A stretch of DNA of 45,435 nt from positions 1 to 45,435 of the forward strand of contig CALAVE010000076.1 of NCBI GenBank assembly GCA_937892215.1, written 5' to 3'. The notes under the pieces were generated by a model. It did no database searches, was not told where the DNA came from, and was given only the letters and a program-made list of their open reading frames with translations. The translations under genes and the position numbers were made by a program. The DNA comes from an uncultured Porphyromonadaceae bacterium (GTDB lineage: Bacteria; Bacteroidota; Bacteroidia; Bacteroidales; Muribaculaceae). This document shows, one piece after another, positions 21,838 through 30,719 of the stretch; the stretch's first letter is position 1, and the number at the start of each line of letters is the position of its first letter.

Positions 21838-22479
21838 ATGAAAAAGATGATTAATCAGTGGCACTTTGTGTCCGTTTATCTGGCAGGCGCTGCCGCGCTC
21901 GTCGCTATCCTCGTTCCTATGGACATCACGTCTCGCCTGTTGTGGGCAAGCATTTCCATTCTGTTCCTCCACTTCTATGAGGAGTTCGGTGCTCCCGGTG
22001 GCTTTCCCTATATGGGCATGAAGGTGCTCATGGGCAGCAGCGAGACCGACAAGACGAAGTGGAGCTGCAACAATCTCAGCTCGATGTTCGGCAACTGGGG
22101 CTTCCTCTTCCTGCTCTACGTGGTTCCACTGCTGTTACCCGGTGTGTGCTTCCTGACCCTCTCGGCCATGCTGTTCCTGTTTGCCGAGGTCATCGTGCAC
22201 CTGTTGCTGTTCCCCGTGCGCATGAAGGAATTCTATAATCCCGGCCAGATTACGGGTGTGTTGGGCCTTGGAGTTATCGGCATTTACTATTTCGCCCTTG
22301 TCTTCGAGCCGCAGATGTACGTATGGTACGACTATGTGCTGGCCATTGCATGGTTCGTCGGTGTCTTCTGGTTCAGTTTCCGTTCACCCCTCTATTGGGG
22401 ACTGGGCACCAAGCCGGGCTACGACCTGACAGACCGGAGTGCTTTCGGTCTGTGGGAGGCTGTTGTGCAGAAGAAGTAG
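21838..22479 (+). CDS. HXXEE-domain integral membrane protein
   Basis: The start at 21838 (MKKMINQWHF) is preferred over one 60 bases upstream, which would precede the -7 box. The protein has 213 residues and about six transmembrane helices. The family signature lies after the first two, in LFLHFYEEFGAPGGFP (H-x-x-E-E). A conserved NW and a C-terminal PVRMKEFYNPG...GIYY region are also in line with HXXEE proteins. The His and Glu residues in a membrane setting suggest a metal-dependent hydrolase or a binding site, but no function is established. It stands alone, divergent from surE. Confidence 0.8.
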   Translation: MKKMINQWHFVSVYLAGAAALVAILVPMDITSRLLWASISILFLHFYEEFGAPGGFPYMGMKVLMGSSETDKTKWSCNNLSSMFGNWGFLFLLYVVPLLLPGVCFLTLSAMLFLFAEVIVHLLLFPVRMKEFYNPGQITGVLGLGVIGIYYFALVFEPQMYVWYDYVLAIAWFVGVFWFSFRSPLYWGLGTKPGYDLTDRSAFGLWEAVVQKK

Positions 22480-22508
22480 CCAATGAGATATTGGCCCAAT
22501 AGGCCTGA

Positions 22509-22718
22509 GAGCCAAGAATTGCGATTGACAGGATAATTTTAGAAGAAAAAGGCGCTGATGATTTTCAGATAGCGGATGTGCGTAGTCCAAATGACAAAAA
22601 TCTGTTTCACTTAGGTTCTTCGTATGAGGAAGCTAAGTGGAACATGATTCATTGGGTGGTTAAGGTATTGTTATTCGGTTGTTATCGCTGTGGCTTGGGG
22701 ACCTTGGTTATCAGATAG
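22509..22718 (+). pseudogene. Possible gene fragment between HXXEE gene and transporter
   Basis: A frame of 69 codons with no start codon at its 5' end is open after a TGA. It reads like protein (RIILEEKGADDFQIADVRSP, then SSYEEAKWNMIHWVVKVLL) and runs into the antisense 3' end of the transporter gene. No family is recognised. It could be the tail of a lost gene, or chance; the overlap with the transporter argues for caution. Confidence 0.25.
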
Positions 22719-23842
22719 AACATATAGAGCCACACCACAGCCAGCAGGACTATCGCCGCAACTTGTGTTTGGAACGAGTCGGTGACAAAGCCTATGATTG
22801 ACGGAATCACGGCACCGCCGCAGATACCGGCCACGAGCAGCGCCGACACCTCATTGGCCTTGTCGGGCACACGCTGCATCGACAGTGAGAAGATTATGGA
22901 GAACAGGTTAGCGTAACCCAGACCGAAGATTGCCACGCAGCAGAGGATGAATATCAGGTTATTGCCCAGAGCCAGCGTTACCAAGCCAATCATGGCCACC
23001 ACTACGCTGGCCACGTAGAAAATCCGCTCAGAGAACTTGAGCATGAGCACACCACCCGCGAAGGCTCCCACGGTGCGAGCCAGGAAATAGACGCTATTGC
23101 CGAGGTCGGCCTGGCTAAGCGGCAGGTTGCAACGCTCCTGCAGGAACTTGGGGAAGGTCATGTTCATGCCCACGTCCACTCCCACGAGCACCAGTATGCC
23201 GATGAAATAGAGCAGAATCACGTTGTCCTTGAGCAACTCGAATGTAGGTCGGAACGAAACCTGCGTGGCGGCCACCTTCTGCTCGCGGATGGGAGCGAAA
23301 TAGAGCCACAGCAGAGCCAGAAGCGAGAGCACTGCATAGATGGGGAAAATCAGTTTCCAGCCGAATGCCAGTCCGGTAGCCCACGAAACAATCACGGGTC
23401 CGAAGAACGAGCAGACCGCCTTGATGAACTGTCCCAGGGTGAGAGTGCCGGTGAGTTTGTCGCCGCTTACCACGTCGGTAACGAGCGGGTTCATGGCCAC
23501 CTGCAGAATGGTGTTGCCTATTCCCACCAGAGTGAATGCGAGCAGCATCATGGGGAAAGAATAGTTGATGAGCGGAATGGACATAGCCACCACGTGGCAT
23601 AGGAAACTTACGAGCACGGTGCTCTTGCGTCCTATCTTGTTCATCAGCATTCCGGTGGGAATGGCGAGCACAAGAAACCACAGGTAGCACGACATAGAAA
23701 TCAGATTCACGGTGGAATCGGTGAGGGCAAAATCCTCTTTCACATGGTTCACGGCCATGCCAATGATGTCCACGAATCCCATGATGAAGAACCCGAACAT
23801 TACGGGCAATAGGGTGGCGAGTGCAACTTTCTTATTGTTCAT
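22682..23842 (-). CDS. MFS sugar transporter of fucose/glucose-galactose permease type
   Basis: The protein has 386 residues and twelve predicted helices. The N-terminal half is MFGFFIMGFVDIIGMAVNHVKEDFALTDSTVNLISMSCYLWFLVLAIPTGMLMNKIGRKSTVL, with the loop 2-3 MFS signature as GMLMNKIGRKST. GNTILQVAMNPLVTDV and GQFIKAVCSFFGPVI follow in the pattern of the FHS (FucP/GluP) family, whose members are proton symporters of monosaccharides. It is the last gene of the glycosidase operon, three bases after gmhA, so it probably imports the sugar released by those enzymes across the inner membrane. The exact sugar is unknown. Confidence 0.85.
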   Translation of the reverse strand: MNNKKVALATLLPVMFGFFIMGFVDIIGMAVNHVKEDFALTDSTVNLISMSCYLWFLVLAIPTGMLMNKIGRKSTVLVSFLCHVVAMSIPLINYSFPMMLLAFTLVGIGNTILQVAMNPLVTDVVSGDKLTGTLTLGQFIKAVCSFFGPVIVSWATGLAFGWKLIFPIYAVLSLLALLWLYFAPIREQKVAATQVSFRPTFELLKDNVILLYFIGILVLVGVDVGMNMTFPKFLQERCNLPLSQADLGNSVYFLARTVGAFAGGVLMLKFSERIFYVASVVVAMIGLVTLALGNNLIFILCCVAIFGLGYANLFSIIFSLSMQRVPDKANEVSALLVAGICGGAVIPSIIGFVTDSFQTQVAAIVLLAVVWLYMFYLITKVPKPQR

Positions 23843-23845
23843 AGT

Positions 23846-24421
23846 CTATAGTTTTAATGATTTTTCTATTAGTTCCACCAGAATGTGGATAACCTTGATG
23901 TGGATTTCCTGGATGCGGTCGCTGTAGGGGGTGCGCTTGGCTTTCACGCTAACGTCGGCGGTGGCGTTGAGCCTGTTGTCGCCCACAGAAGACAGAGCCA
24001 CAACCTTCATCCCTTTCTCGTGCGCAACCTTTACGGCCCTAAGCACGTTTTCCGAGTTGCCGCTGGTGCTGATGGCCAGTAGCACGTCGCCAGCCAGACC
24101 TACGCCCTCAACGTAACGGGCGAAAATGTCGTCGTACGAGAAGTCGTTGGCGGCGCATGATATGTAGCCCGGGTCGTTGATAGCGATGGCCGGCAGCGGC
24201 CTACGGTTTTTGCGGAAACGTCCTGTGAGTTCCTCTGCAAAGTGAGTGGCGTCGCACAGCGAGCCGCCGTTGCCGCATGAAATAATCTTGTTGCCGTTGC
24301 CGATGGCCAGCGCCATGATTTGCGCCGCAGAACTGATGTCGGCAATGTTCTGCGGGTTGGCCACGAACTCGTTAAGAGTGTCTTGTGCTTCGTGCAGACT
24401 GCTTAGAATATATTCTTCCAT
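23846..24421 (-). CDS. gmhA: Phosphoheptose isomerase GmhA-like (SIS domain)
   Basis: GmhA turns sedoheptulose 7-phosphate into D-glycero-D-manno-heptose 7-phosphate for LPS heptose. The 191-residue protein is very close to E. coli GmhA in pattern: ISCGNGGSLCDATHFAEELTGRFRKNRRPLPAIAI, ISCAANDF, DDIFARYVEG, ISTSGNSENVLRAVKVA, and the end DRIQEIHIKVIHILVELIE with the catalytic Glu and His. One usual active-site His (GGSHCDA) is Leu here. Oddly it sits inside a sugar-degradation operon next to a ROK kinase, not with hld genes, so its substrate may be another sugar phosphate. Confidence 0.82.
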   Translation of the reverse strand: MEEYILSSLHEAQDTLNEFVANPQNIADISSAAQIMALAIGNGNKIISCGNGGSLCDATHFAEELTGRFRKNRRPLPAIAINDPGYISCAANDFSYDDIFARYVEGVGLAGDVLLAISTSGNSENVLRAVKVAHEKGMKVVALSSVGDNRLNATADVSVKAKRTPYSDRIQEIHIKVIHILVELIEKSLKL

Positions 24422-24441
24422 AGTTAGTAGTCAGAAAAAAG

Positions 24442-25401
24442 TTAAATACATGCTACCGAGAGAGAAGCGTAGTCGCCAATGGCTTCGCCAAGTGCGGCCG
24501 GAACCACTTTGCATACCCTTGCCGCTCCGGGCAGGGCCTCGGCGTCGATTACGCGCTGCATCCCTGGTCGCAGCATATCCTCGCAGCGAGCGAAAATGCT
24601 GCCAATAACTATCACTTCGGGGTTGAGAATGTCGATGATGATTGACAGACCGCGCCCCAAATACATGGCCGATGTGTCATAGACTTGGCGTGCCAGCGGG
24701 TCGCCTTTAGCCGCTTGCTCGGCCACCAGTTTCGCGGTGACCTCGTCGAGCGTGTCGGGAGTGCACCAATCCACCTTCTCGCCCATCTGGAATTTCTCCT
24801 TGAGCAGTATCTTAGCCATTTGCGCGATGCCGCCACCGCTTGCAAAGCCCTCGAACGAGCCGGCTTTGCCGTAGCCCACCGGTCCCCATTCGCTCAGGCG
24901 GATGTGTCCCACCTCGCCTCCGTTGTCGTTAGTTCCGGCGTAAATCTGGCCGTTGGCTATGATTCCGGCTCCAAGTCCGGTTCCGAAGGTGAGGAATACC
25001 ATGTTACGCGTGCCGCGTCCGGCACCGAATTTCCATTCGGCGATGGCGCAGGCGTTGGCATCGTTTTGCAGGTTGGCCTTGATGCCGGTGCGCTCAGTCA
25101 CCAGGCGGCAGATGGGAATGTTGTCCCACCCCGGCAGGTTTGGCGGAGACATCACCACACCGCGCTCGCTGCTGAGCGGTCCACCGCACGAGATGCCCAC
25201 GGCCAGCGTGTTGTCCGGCGTGAGGTCGTGCTTTTTCATCATAGCCTCCAGTTCGTTGAGAATGCGGGCGATGGTCTCGTCCACGCCGGTGGTTTCGAAC
25301 CGCGTCTTGTCGGCAATCTCCACGTTGTCGCCGTGGCGCTTGCCGTAGATGATGGCGCACTTAGTGCCGCCTATGTCAATACCCAGAAGATTATTTTTCA
25401 T
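24442..25401 (-). CDS. ROK-family sugar kinase
   Basis: The protein has 319 residues. The ATP loop LLGIDIGGTKCAII opens the protein. The sugar-binding and catalytic part is NLQNDANACAIAEWKFGAG (catalytic Asp in NDAN) with TFGTGLGAGII and NGGEVGHIRL. The typical ROK zinc motif CxCGxxGCxE is missing: the region reads GPVGYGKAGSFEGFASG, with no cysteine. A subset of Bacteroidota ROK proteins has this form. ROK kinases phosphorylate glucose, mannose, fructose or GlcNAc. Placed between beta-mannosidase and a sugar-phosphate isomerase, a hexokinase role on the released sugar (mannose for instance) is likely. Confidence 0.85.
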   Translation of the reverse strand: MKNNLLGIDIGGTKCAIIYGKRHGDNVEIADKTRFETTGVDETIARILNELEAMMKKHDLTPDNTLAVGISCGGPLSSERGVVMSPPNLPGWDNIPICRLVTERTGIKANLQNDANACAIAEWKFGAGRGTRNMVFLTFGTGLGAGIIANGQIYAGTNDNGGEVGHIRLSEWGPVGYGKAGSFEGFASGGGIAQMAKILLKEKFQMGEKVDWCTPDTLDEVTAKLVAEQAAKGDPLARQVYDTSAMYLGRGLSIIIDILNPEVIVIGSIFARCEDMLRPGMQRVIDAEALPGAARVCKVVPAALGEAIGDYASLSVACI

Positions 25402-25434
25402 ATCGTTATTGTAATTTATTTTAATTTATAGAAC

Positions 25435-27840
25435 TCACTTTAAGTTGAACAGATTGGATTTCTGTATAAGTTTCTTATACTCTTTCATGTTGAAAGGAGC
25501 CTCGCCGTAAAGATAGTGATTTTCCTGCTTTTTGCCACCGACTGTGTAAGCGATTTTCAGCACGCCCTTACCGGTTGGCTGTGGCAGGTCGCCGAGGTCG
25601 GCTCGTCCGTTGGCCGGGGCTGTGTAGTTACCGCGGAACACAGTCTTTCCGCTCTCCACGTCGGTAATCTCTATCTCGCCGCTTACATCGGCGCGAGTGT
25701 CATTGGCCACAATCAGGGCAAGGCTGCCTGTGCGCACCACGTCGCTCACCATGGCACATACAGGCTTGTGTGCGTTGCGCACATAGTAATAAGCCAGTTT
25801 CTTCGCTCCATAGTAGTCCACGATGCCGGTACTTATGTTAGGCCATCCCTCAATCAGGTTCCACCACATGAGTCCGGTCTTGTCGTCCCACTTGCGGCTG
25901 CGCCACATCTCAATCCAGAACTTAAAAGCTTCGGCCTGTGTGGCTTGAGAAGCGAAAACGAAATCTTCCATATCGGTGGGTTCCTCGCCGAAGGCCAGTT
26001 TCATCTGCTTAGATATAAATTCCAGATAGTCGGCCTGATACTCATAGTTGCCGAGCCAAGACACGAAGTCGCGCATGGTCTTCCCGTCCCAGATGCTATT
26101 CCACTTGCCGTCTTTTCCACGAGGTTTGAGGCTGTCGGCCGGCATCATGCGTTTGAGTGACTCCACGTTGGGGCATGCGCGCATACCGATCTCACTCACG
26201 AACTTAGCGGGCGATTCGGTGTAGAACGGCTCCTTGAAGTGACCTATCCACCACAGGTGGTCTTCGGGCTTGTACTTGTCGGCTCCGCCCAGTGCCACAG
26301 TCTCGCGGCTGTAATAAGGCGAACTGGGGATATAAGGCCGTGAGAAATCGAACTCGTAGAGCACTTGAGGAATCACTTGTCGGCTGATACGGTCGTCGTT
26401 AGGGTCGTAGCGCAGTTGTCCGTGCACCAGACGGTGATACATGTCGTCCTCATTGTTGCCGCTCCACAGAGCCAGAGAGCAGTGGTTGCGCAGTTTCAGC
26501 ACCACCGAAGTCACCTCCTGCTCGATGGCGCGCGCAAACTCGTCGCGCTGCGAATAGAACGTGCAGGCCATGGCAAAGTCTTGCCACACCATGATTCCGT
26601 TCTCGTCGCAGAGTTCGAAGAATCGCGAGTCTTCGTAGGTGTTACCGCCCCAGCAGCGAATCATGTTGATGTCCAGGTCGGCGGCAAGTGCGATGGCTTG
26701 CTCGTATTTTTCGCGGTCGCGGCTGTGGAAGCCGTCGAGCGGAATCCAGTTGGTTCCGCGCACGTAGATGCGCTCACCGTTCACGTAGAAGCAGAATTTG
26801 CCCGGGCTGTCTTCTTTGTTAATTTCGGTTTTCTCCAGTTTCACCATTCTCAGACCAATGCGCTTTTCATCGCAGGCCAGTTGGTTGCCGTTGTCATCGA
26901 GAATCACCACTTTCACGTCGTAGAGCGGATGGTCGCCGTAACCGCGCGGCCACCAGAGTTCGGCGTTAGAAATCAGGTTGGGTATGCGAAGCACGCTCGA
27001 TGTCACCTTCACTTCATGCTTTGATTTCAACTCTCCGTTGAGGCTGACAGAAACCACGGCTGTGGCATGGTCCAGTTGGCTGAAAGGAATGGAGAACTGC
27101 AAGTCGCTAACGAGCATGGTGTTGTGAGCGTCGTCGATGCTCACAACATAGTGATGAATATCGCGGAAATGCGTGGACCCCAGCACTTTCAGTTCCACGT
27201 CGCGCCACAGGCCTATTCCCATGAGGCGCGGCATAATGTCCCAGCCCACATAGTGCGGTGGAACGCGGGTGAACCATGTTTCGGAACTGGGATAGTCGGC
27301 GATGCCGAAAATGCCCACTAAGTGCTTCTGTCCTTCGAGTACGGTGGAGCGGATGATTACTTTCAGGTCGTTAGGAGCACCCGGGTTCACGGCGTCTGTG
27401 ACATCGAAGTAGTGGTCAATCATGGCGTTGGCAGCGCTACCCACGTGCTTGCCGTTGACATACACATCGGCAAAGCAGTCGATTCCGCCGAAGTGCAGTT
27501 GCATAGTCTCGCCGTCGGCCAGCGAGGGGGCTGTGAACGAGCGGCTGTAGCACCACTGGTAGCCTTCCCACTTTCTCAGGTCGAAAACGTTGTTGGCGTA
27601 ATAGGGGTCTTCTTTCACCACACCGGCCTTGTAGAGGTCGAGCTGGGCATTACCCGGCACAGTGGCTTTAATGGATTTTGGACTCACCCGTTTCATATCA
27701 TCGGGTGTGGTTACGGACTTGGTCGGCTGCTCCCAGTATTGCAGTGTCCACTCACCGTTAAGCGATATTACTTGGTCGGCGGCAAACAGGTTGCCCGCAA
27801 ATGCTGCAACAGCACAAATAATAATGGCTATTCTTTTCAT
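25435..27840 (-). CDS. Exported exo-beta-mannosidase, glycoside hydrolase family 2
   Basis: The ATG at 27840 (MKRIAIIICAVAAFAGNLFAAD) gives 801 residues with a clean Sec signal and no lipoprotein cysteine, so the enzyme is probably periplasmic. The GH2 layout is a jelly-roll sugar-binding domain (about 25-190), an Ig-like domain, and a TIM barrel with the acid/base at E464 in LALWSGNNEDD and the nucleophile at E550 in FVSEIGMRA. RGTNWIPLDGF and RCWGGNTYEDSRFFELCDENGIMVWQDFAMAC are typical of beta-mannosidases. It would trim beta-linked mannose from glycan ends. It follows the rhamnosidase gene after 19 bases. Confidence 0.88.
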   Translation of the reverse strand: MKRIAIIICAVAAFAGNLFAADQVISLNGEWTLQYWEQPTKSVTTPDDMKRVSPKSIKATVPGNAQLDLYKAGVVKEDPYYANNVFDLRKWEGYQWCYSRSFTAPSLADGETMQLHFGGIDCFADVYVNGKHVGSAANAMIDHYFDVTDAVNPGAPNDLKVIIRSTVLEGQKHLVGIFGIADYPSSETWFTRVPPHYVGWDIMPRLMGIGLWRDVELKVLGSTHFRDIHHYVVSIDDAHNTMLVSDLQFSIPFSQLDHATAVVSVSLNGELKSKHEVKVTSSVLRIPNLISNAELWWPRGYGDHPLYDVKVVILDDNGNQLACDEKRIGLRMVKLEKTEINKEDSPGKFCFYVNGERIYVRGTNWIPLDGFHSRDREKYEQAIALAADLDINMIRCWGGNTYEDSRFFELCDENGIMVWQDFAMACTFYSQRDEFARAIEQEVTSVVLKLRNHCSLALWSGNNEDDMYHRLVHGQLRYDPNDDRISRQVIPQVLYEFDFSRPYIPSSPYYSRETVALGGADKYKPEDHLWWIGHFKEPFYTESPAKFVSEIGMRACPNVESLKRMMPADSLKPRGKDGKWNSIWDGKTMRDFVSWLGNYEYQADYLEFISKQMKLAFGEEPTDMEDFVFASQATQAEAFKFWIEMWRSRKWDDKTGLMWWNLIEGWPNISTGIVDYYGAKKLAYYYVRNAHKPVCAMVSDVVRTGSLALIVANDTRADVSGEIEITDVESGKTVFRGNYTAPANGRADLGDLPQPTGKGVLKIAYTVGGKKQENHYLYGEAPFNMKEYKKLIQKSNLFNLK

Positions 27841-27859
27841 ATTGTTGGATTTATAGTTC

Positions 27860-30493
27860 TTAGAAATCAAGTTTATGTGTTCCCGAGTTCAATTCCTTCA
27901 CAGTGTCGCCTACCATCAGAGTGGCAGTGGTGTTTGCGGGAATAGTTACGGTCAGCGCCACTTTCTTGCCGGAGCGTTTCCATTCGCTCTTAATCAGTCC
28001 GTTGACAGAGCGGTATTCGGCGCGAGCCCAGTCCAAGTCGCTCACGAAGTGCGGACTGATGACTAGGTGCGAGAATCCCGGCTGCTGCTTGTCCGGGTTT
28101 ATGCCGGCGATGTCACTGACCATCCATGCGGCGATGTCGCCGAAGAACACGTGGTTGTAAGACGCGTCGCGGAAATTGGCGAAGAGGTCCCATTTCTCGC
28201 CCAGCGTGTTGAGGCGCTTGAGCCAATAGCCCCACGAAGGCATATCCTCGCGCAGCGCCATTTTCATGGCCTGCTCTATATGTCCGTAGCGGCTCAGCAC
28301 ACGCAGGACAGTCTTTGTTCCCAGCATACCGAAGTCCATTCCGCTTCCGTCGGGACCAATCATGCTGCTCAGATTGTCGGCCACGGCTTGCTGTTTTTCG
28401 GTTGGAACAATACCGTAGTGGAGCGCCACAGCCTGAGCGGCCTGCGAGCCGTTGGCGTATAGGTTGGTCTCACGATTCAGATACTTGTCGTTCAGGTACT
28501 GTTTCAGGAAAGCGGCCTTAGCGGCATACTCCGCTCCGTCCTTGCCAATGAGTGATGCGAAGCGTGCCATGTATTCGTTGTCGATGTAATAGAACAGCGA
28601 TGTGGTGTAGTCGGTGGGTGTTGTGGTCTTGAAGAACACCCAGTCGCCCAGGTTGCCGTAGGTCACAACTCCGTCGGCGTTTTCACGCGTCTTGAGATAT
28701 TCCATGTAGCGCACGCAGGTGGGCCAAATCAGTTCTATGCCCCGTGTGTCGCCGTAGTATTCATAGAGATACATGGGCACCATGAACAGGGCCGCGTCCC
28801 AAACCGGACTTACCCAATCTTCGTAGCCCCAACCGCTGCTGGGCGCAATGCCTGAGATTCGTCCCTGCTCGTTCTGGTTGTCGGCCAGGTCGCCGAGCCA
28901 TTTCTCGTAGAATTTTATGCCGTCGAAGTTGAGCAGTCCCAGTTCCTGGCTGATGTAAGCGTCGGCTGTCCATCCGTTTTTCTCGCGCTGCGGGCAGTCG
29001 GTGGGTATGCTCATGAGGTTGCACAGATAGGAGCGCCGGGCTGCCTGTGCGATGCGGTTTAGCAAGTCGTTGGAGCACTCAAACCGGCCAATGGGGGCCA
29101 CCGCGGAGTGGAAGAACCGGGCCTTGACGCTTTCGCGCGTGAGTTTCACAGGTCGGTCGCTGCGCACTTCCACGAACTGGAATCCGTGGTAGGTGAAACG
29201 CGGGCTGAAGGTGCATCGGTCATCGCCCAGAATCAGCACGTCGGTCTGGAAACCGAGTTCGGGAGTGGGGTAATAGTAGATGTCGATGTTGCCCTGCTCC
29301 AGACGGCCATTCTCTTTCAGAACCTCGCCGTGCGCGAGCCTGAGTGTGGTTCCGCTTTGCCCCTGAGCGGTGATTTCGCAGAATCCGGATATGTTCTCAC
29401 CGAAGTCATACACGAACACCGTGTCGCCCCACGACTTGAAGTCCACCGCGCTGAGTGTCCGCTCCACCTTGATGGGCGGCATGGTCTGAGCCACGAGTTT
29501 TTGGCTGGGGGCTTCAACCACGGTGGCGTGCTGCCACCGGCTGTCGTCGAAAGCCACGTCTTGCCATCCGCGCATTTCCAGACGTGCGTCGTAGGTGTCG
29601 CCACTATAGATGTTGTCCTGTATGAACGGTCCTGTGGCAGTGAGCCAGGACTCGTCGGAGGTAACGGTCTGTTCCGTGCCGTCGGTGTAGGTGATTCGCA
29701 GGTCGCAAATCATGCGTGGGCGGCCTCTCCAGCGAGCATTTTCAAATTGCCATGTCGAAACTTTGTCTATCTCGTTGTAGAATCCGCAACCCAGCACTGC
29801 GGCAATCACGTTCTCGCCGAGGCACAGCAGAGAGGTGACGTCGCTCACGCTGTAGAGGTTGCGCTTGTCGTAGGCAGTATATCCGGGGTTGAGGACTGCA
29901 TCGTAGGCCTTGTTGCCGTTTATACTAAGGTCGCCGTAGGCAGCCGCACTGGTGTAGAGGCGGGCCTTGGCAATCTTCTTTCCTGCGGTGGTGCTGAAGC
30001 GTTTGCGTAGCATGGGCGCAGGATGGAAATCCTTGTCGTGCGAGTCGCTTATCCATTTGCCCTGCCACTGCGTTCCGGGTAGGAATGCGGTTTCAAAGGA
30101 GGCCTTGGGTGATACGGAGGCTTTGCCGGCCTTGTCCCATGTGGTCACTTGCCAAGCGTAGGCCGAGAACGACTTAAGGGCAGGTATCTCGCACCGGGCC
30201 AGCGACTGGCGGCCGTTGCTCACCGGTGATTTCCACACCACTTGCTCCTTGCCGCCATCGGTGCTGAAAACGGTAATCTGATAGCGGTCCTGGGCGAACT
30301 TGTCGGCCTGTGCATACTCCCACGTGAAGCGCGGCGAGGTGGAGTCCACCCACAGCGGTGACGAGGCGTATTCGCAACGCATATTCACGATTTTTGCGGC
30401 GCTTGCGGTGGTCAGAACCATAGCCATCAGGACCAACGAAAAGAGTCTGTTAAGTCTAAATCTTCCAACTTGAATCTTCTGGTTTTCCATCAT
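27860..30493 (-). CDS. Exported alpha-L-rhamnosidase, glycoside hydrolase family 78
   Basis: The promoter -7 box at 30527-30520 lies directly before an ATG at 30517, so transcription should start inside that codon's vicinity. I therefore choose the ATG at 30493 (MMENQKIQ), leaving a leader of about 20 bases and 877 residues. A Sec signal follows (RLFSLVLMAMVLTTASA). The N-terminal half contains beta-sandwich domains. The (alpha/alpha)6 barrel holds the GH78 signatures PTDCPQREKNGWTADAYI with the catalytic Glu/Asp and GYEDWVSPVWDAALFMVPMYLYEYYGD. It would release rhamnose from plant glycosides or pectic chains. It is the first gene of a five-gene operon. Confidence 0.88.
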   Translation of the reverse strand: MMENQKIQVGRFRLNRLFSLVLMAMVLTTASAAKIVNMRCEYASSPLWVDSTSPRFTWEYAQADKFAQDRYQITVFSTDGGKEQVVWKSPVSNGRQSLARCEIPALKSFSAYAWQVTTWDKAGKASVSPKASFETAFLPGTQWQGKWISDSHDKDFHPAPMLRKRFSTTAGKKIAKARLYTSAAAYGDLSINGNKAYDAVLNPGYTAYDKRNLYSVSDVTSLLCLGENVIAAVLGCGFYNEIDKVSTWQFENARWRGRPRMICDLRITYTDGTEQTVTSDESWLTATGPFIQDNIYSGDTYDARLEMRGWQDVAFDDSRWQHATVVEAPSQKLVAQTMPPIKVERTLSAVDFKSWGDTVFVYDFGENISGFCEITAQGQSGTTLRLAHGEVLKENGRLEQGNIDIYYYPTPELGFQTDVLILGDDRCTFSPRFTYHGFQFVEVRSDRPVKLTRESVKARFFHSAVAPIGRFECSNDLLNRIAQAARRSYLCNLMSIPTDCPQREKNGWTADAYISQELGLLNFDGIKFYEKWLGDLADNQNEQGRISGIAPSSGWGYEDWVSPVWDAALFMVPMYLYEYYGDTRGIELIWPTCVRYMEYLKTRENADGVVTYGNLGDWVFFKTTTPTDYTTSLFYYIDNEYMARFASLIGKDGAEYAAKAAFLKQYLNDKYLNRETNLYANGSQAAQAVALHYGIVPTEKQQAVADNLSSMIGPDGSGMDFGMLGTKTVLRVLSRYGHIEQAMKMALREDMPSWGYWLKRLNTLGEKWDLFANFRDASYNHVFFGDIAAWMVSDIAGINPDKQQPGFSHLVISPHFVSDLDWARAEYRSVNGLIKSEWKRSGKKVALTVTIPANTTATLMVGDTVKELNSGTHKLDF

Positions 30494-30519
30494 CTTGTTT
30501 AAGTTTTTTGTTTGCATAG

Positions 30520-30551
30520 CAAATTTAAGAATAATAATTGGAATATGGAAA
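30520..30551 (-). promoter_or_regulatory. Promoter of the rhamnosidase-mannosidase-kinase operon
   Basis: On the minus strand TTTC (30551-30548), 20 bases and TAAATTTG (30527-30520). The -7 is perfect and the -33 differs in one base. It decides the start codon of the rhamnosidase gene. Confidence 0.6.
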
Positions 30552-30613
30552 CAGACAAGAATTTTTTGTGGTTACAACTCGCGTTCTGAAATTTAAGCAC
30601 ACGGGGAAAATAA

Positions 30614-30645
30614 TTTGCAGATGTGGCGAAAATAGATTAAATTTG
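30614..30645 (+). promoter_or_regulatory. Promoter of the NRPS/partner-switch operon
   Basis: TTTG (30614-30617), a spacer of exactly 20 bases and TAAATTTG (30638-30645) form a perfect Bacteroidota consensus promoter. The predicted start near 30652 is followed by a structured leader of about 68 bases before the first gene. No second promoter is evident in the gaps of 15-27 bases between the six following genes. Confidence 0.72.
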
Positions 30646-30661
30646 CTATCGGGAAAAGTTT

Positions 30662-30701
30662 GGCCTGATAGTGTGGCTAATTAGTCGCGCATAGTCAGGC
30701 C
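30662..30701 (+). promoter_or_regulatory. Hairpin in the 5' leader of the NRPS operon
   Basis: GGCCTGA (30662-30668) and TCAGGCC (30695-30701) pair perfectly. The 26 bases between them can fold further around CTAATTAG (30777-type palindrome excluded; this one is at 30677-30684) with several G-U pairs. The hairpin ends four bases before the Shine-Dalgarno sequence. No T run follows, so it looks like an RNA structure or protein site affecting translation rather than a terminator. Confidence 0.45.
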
Positions 30702-30705
30702 GGAT

Positions 30706-30713
30706 AAAGGTGA
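30706..30713 (+). promoter_or_regulatory. Ribosome binding site that supports a TTG start
   Basis: AAAGGTGA lies six bases before the TTG at 30720. Strong Shine-Dalgarno sequences are unusual in Bacteroidota, and this one is the reason for accepting the TTG start over a GTG at 30750. A TTG start keeps translation of the regulator low. Confidence 0.5.
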
Positions 30714-30719
30714 TATTTT

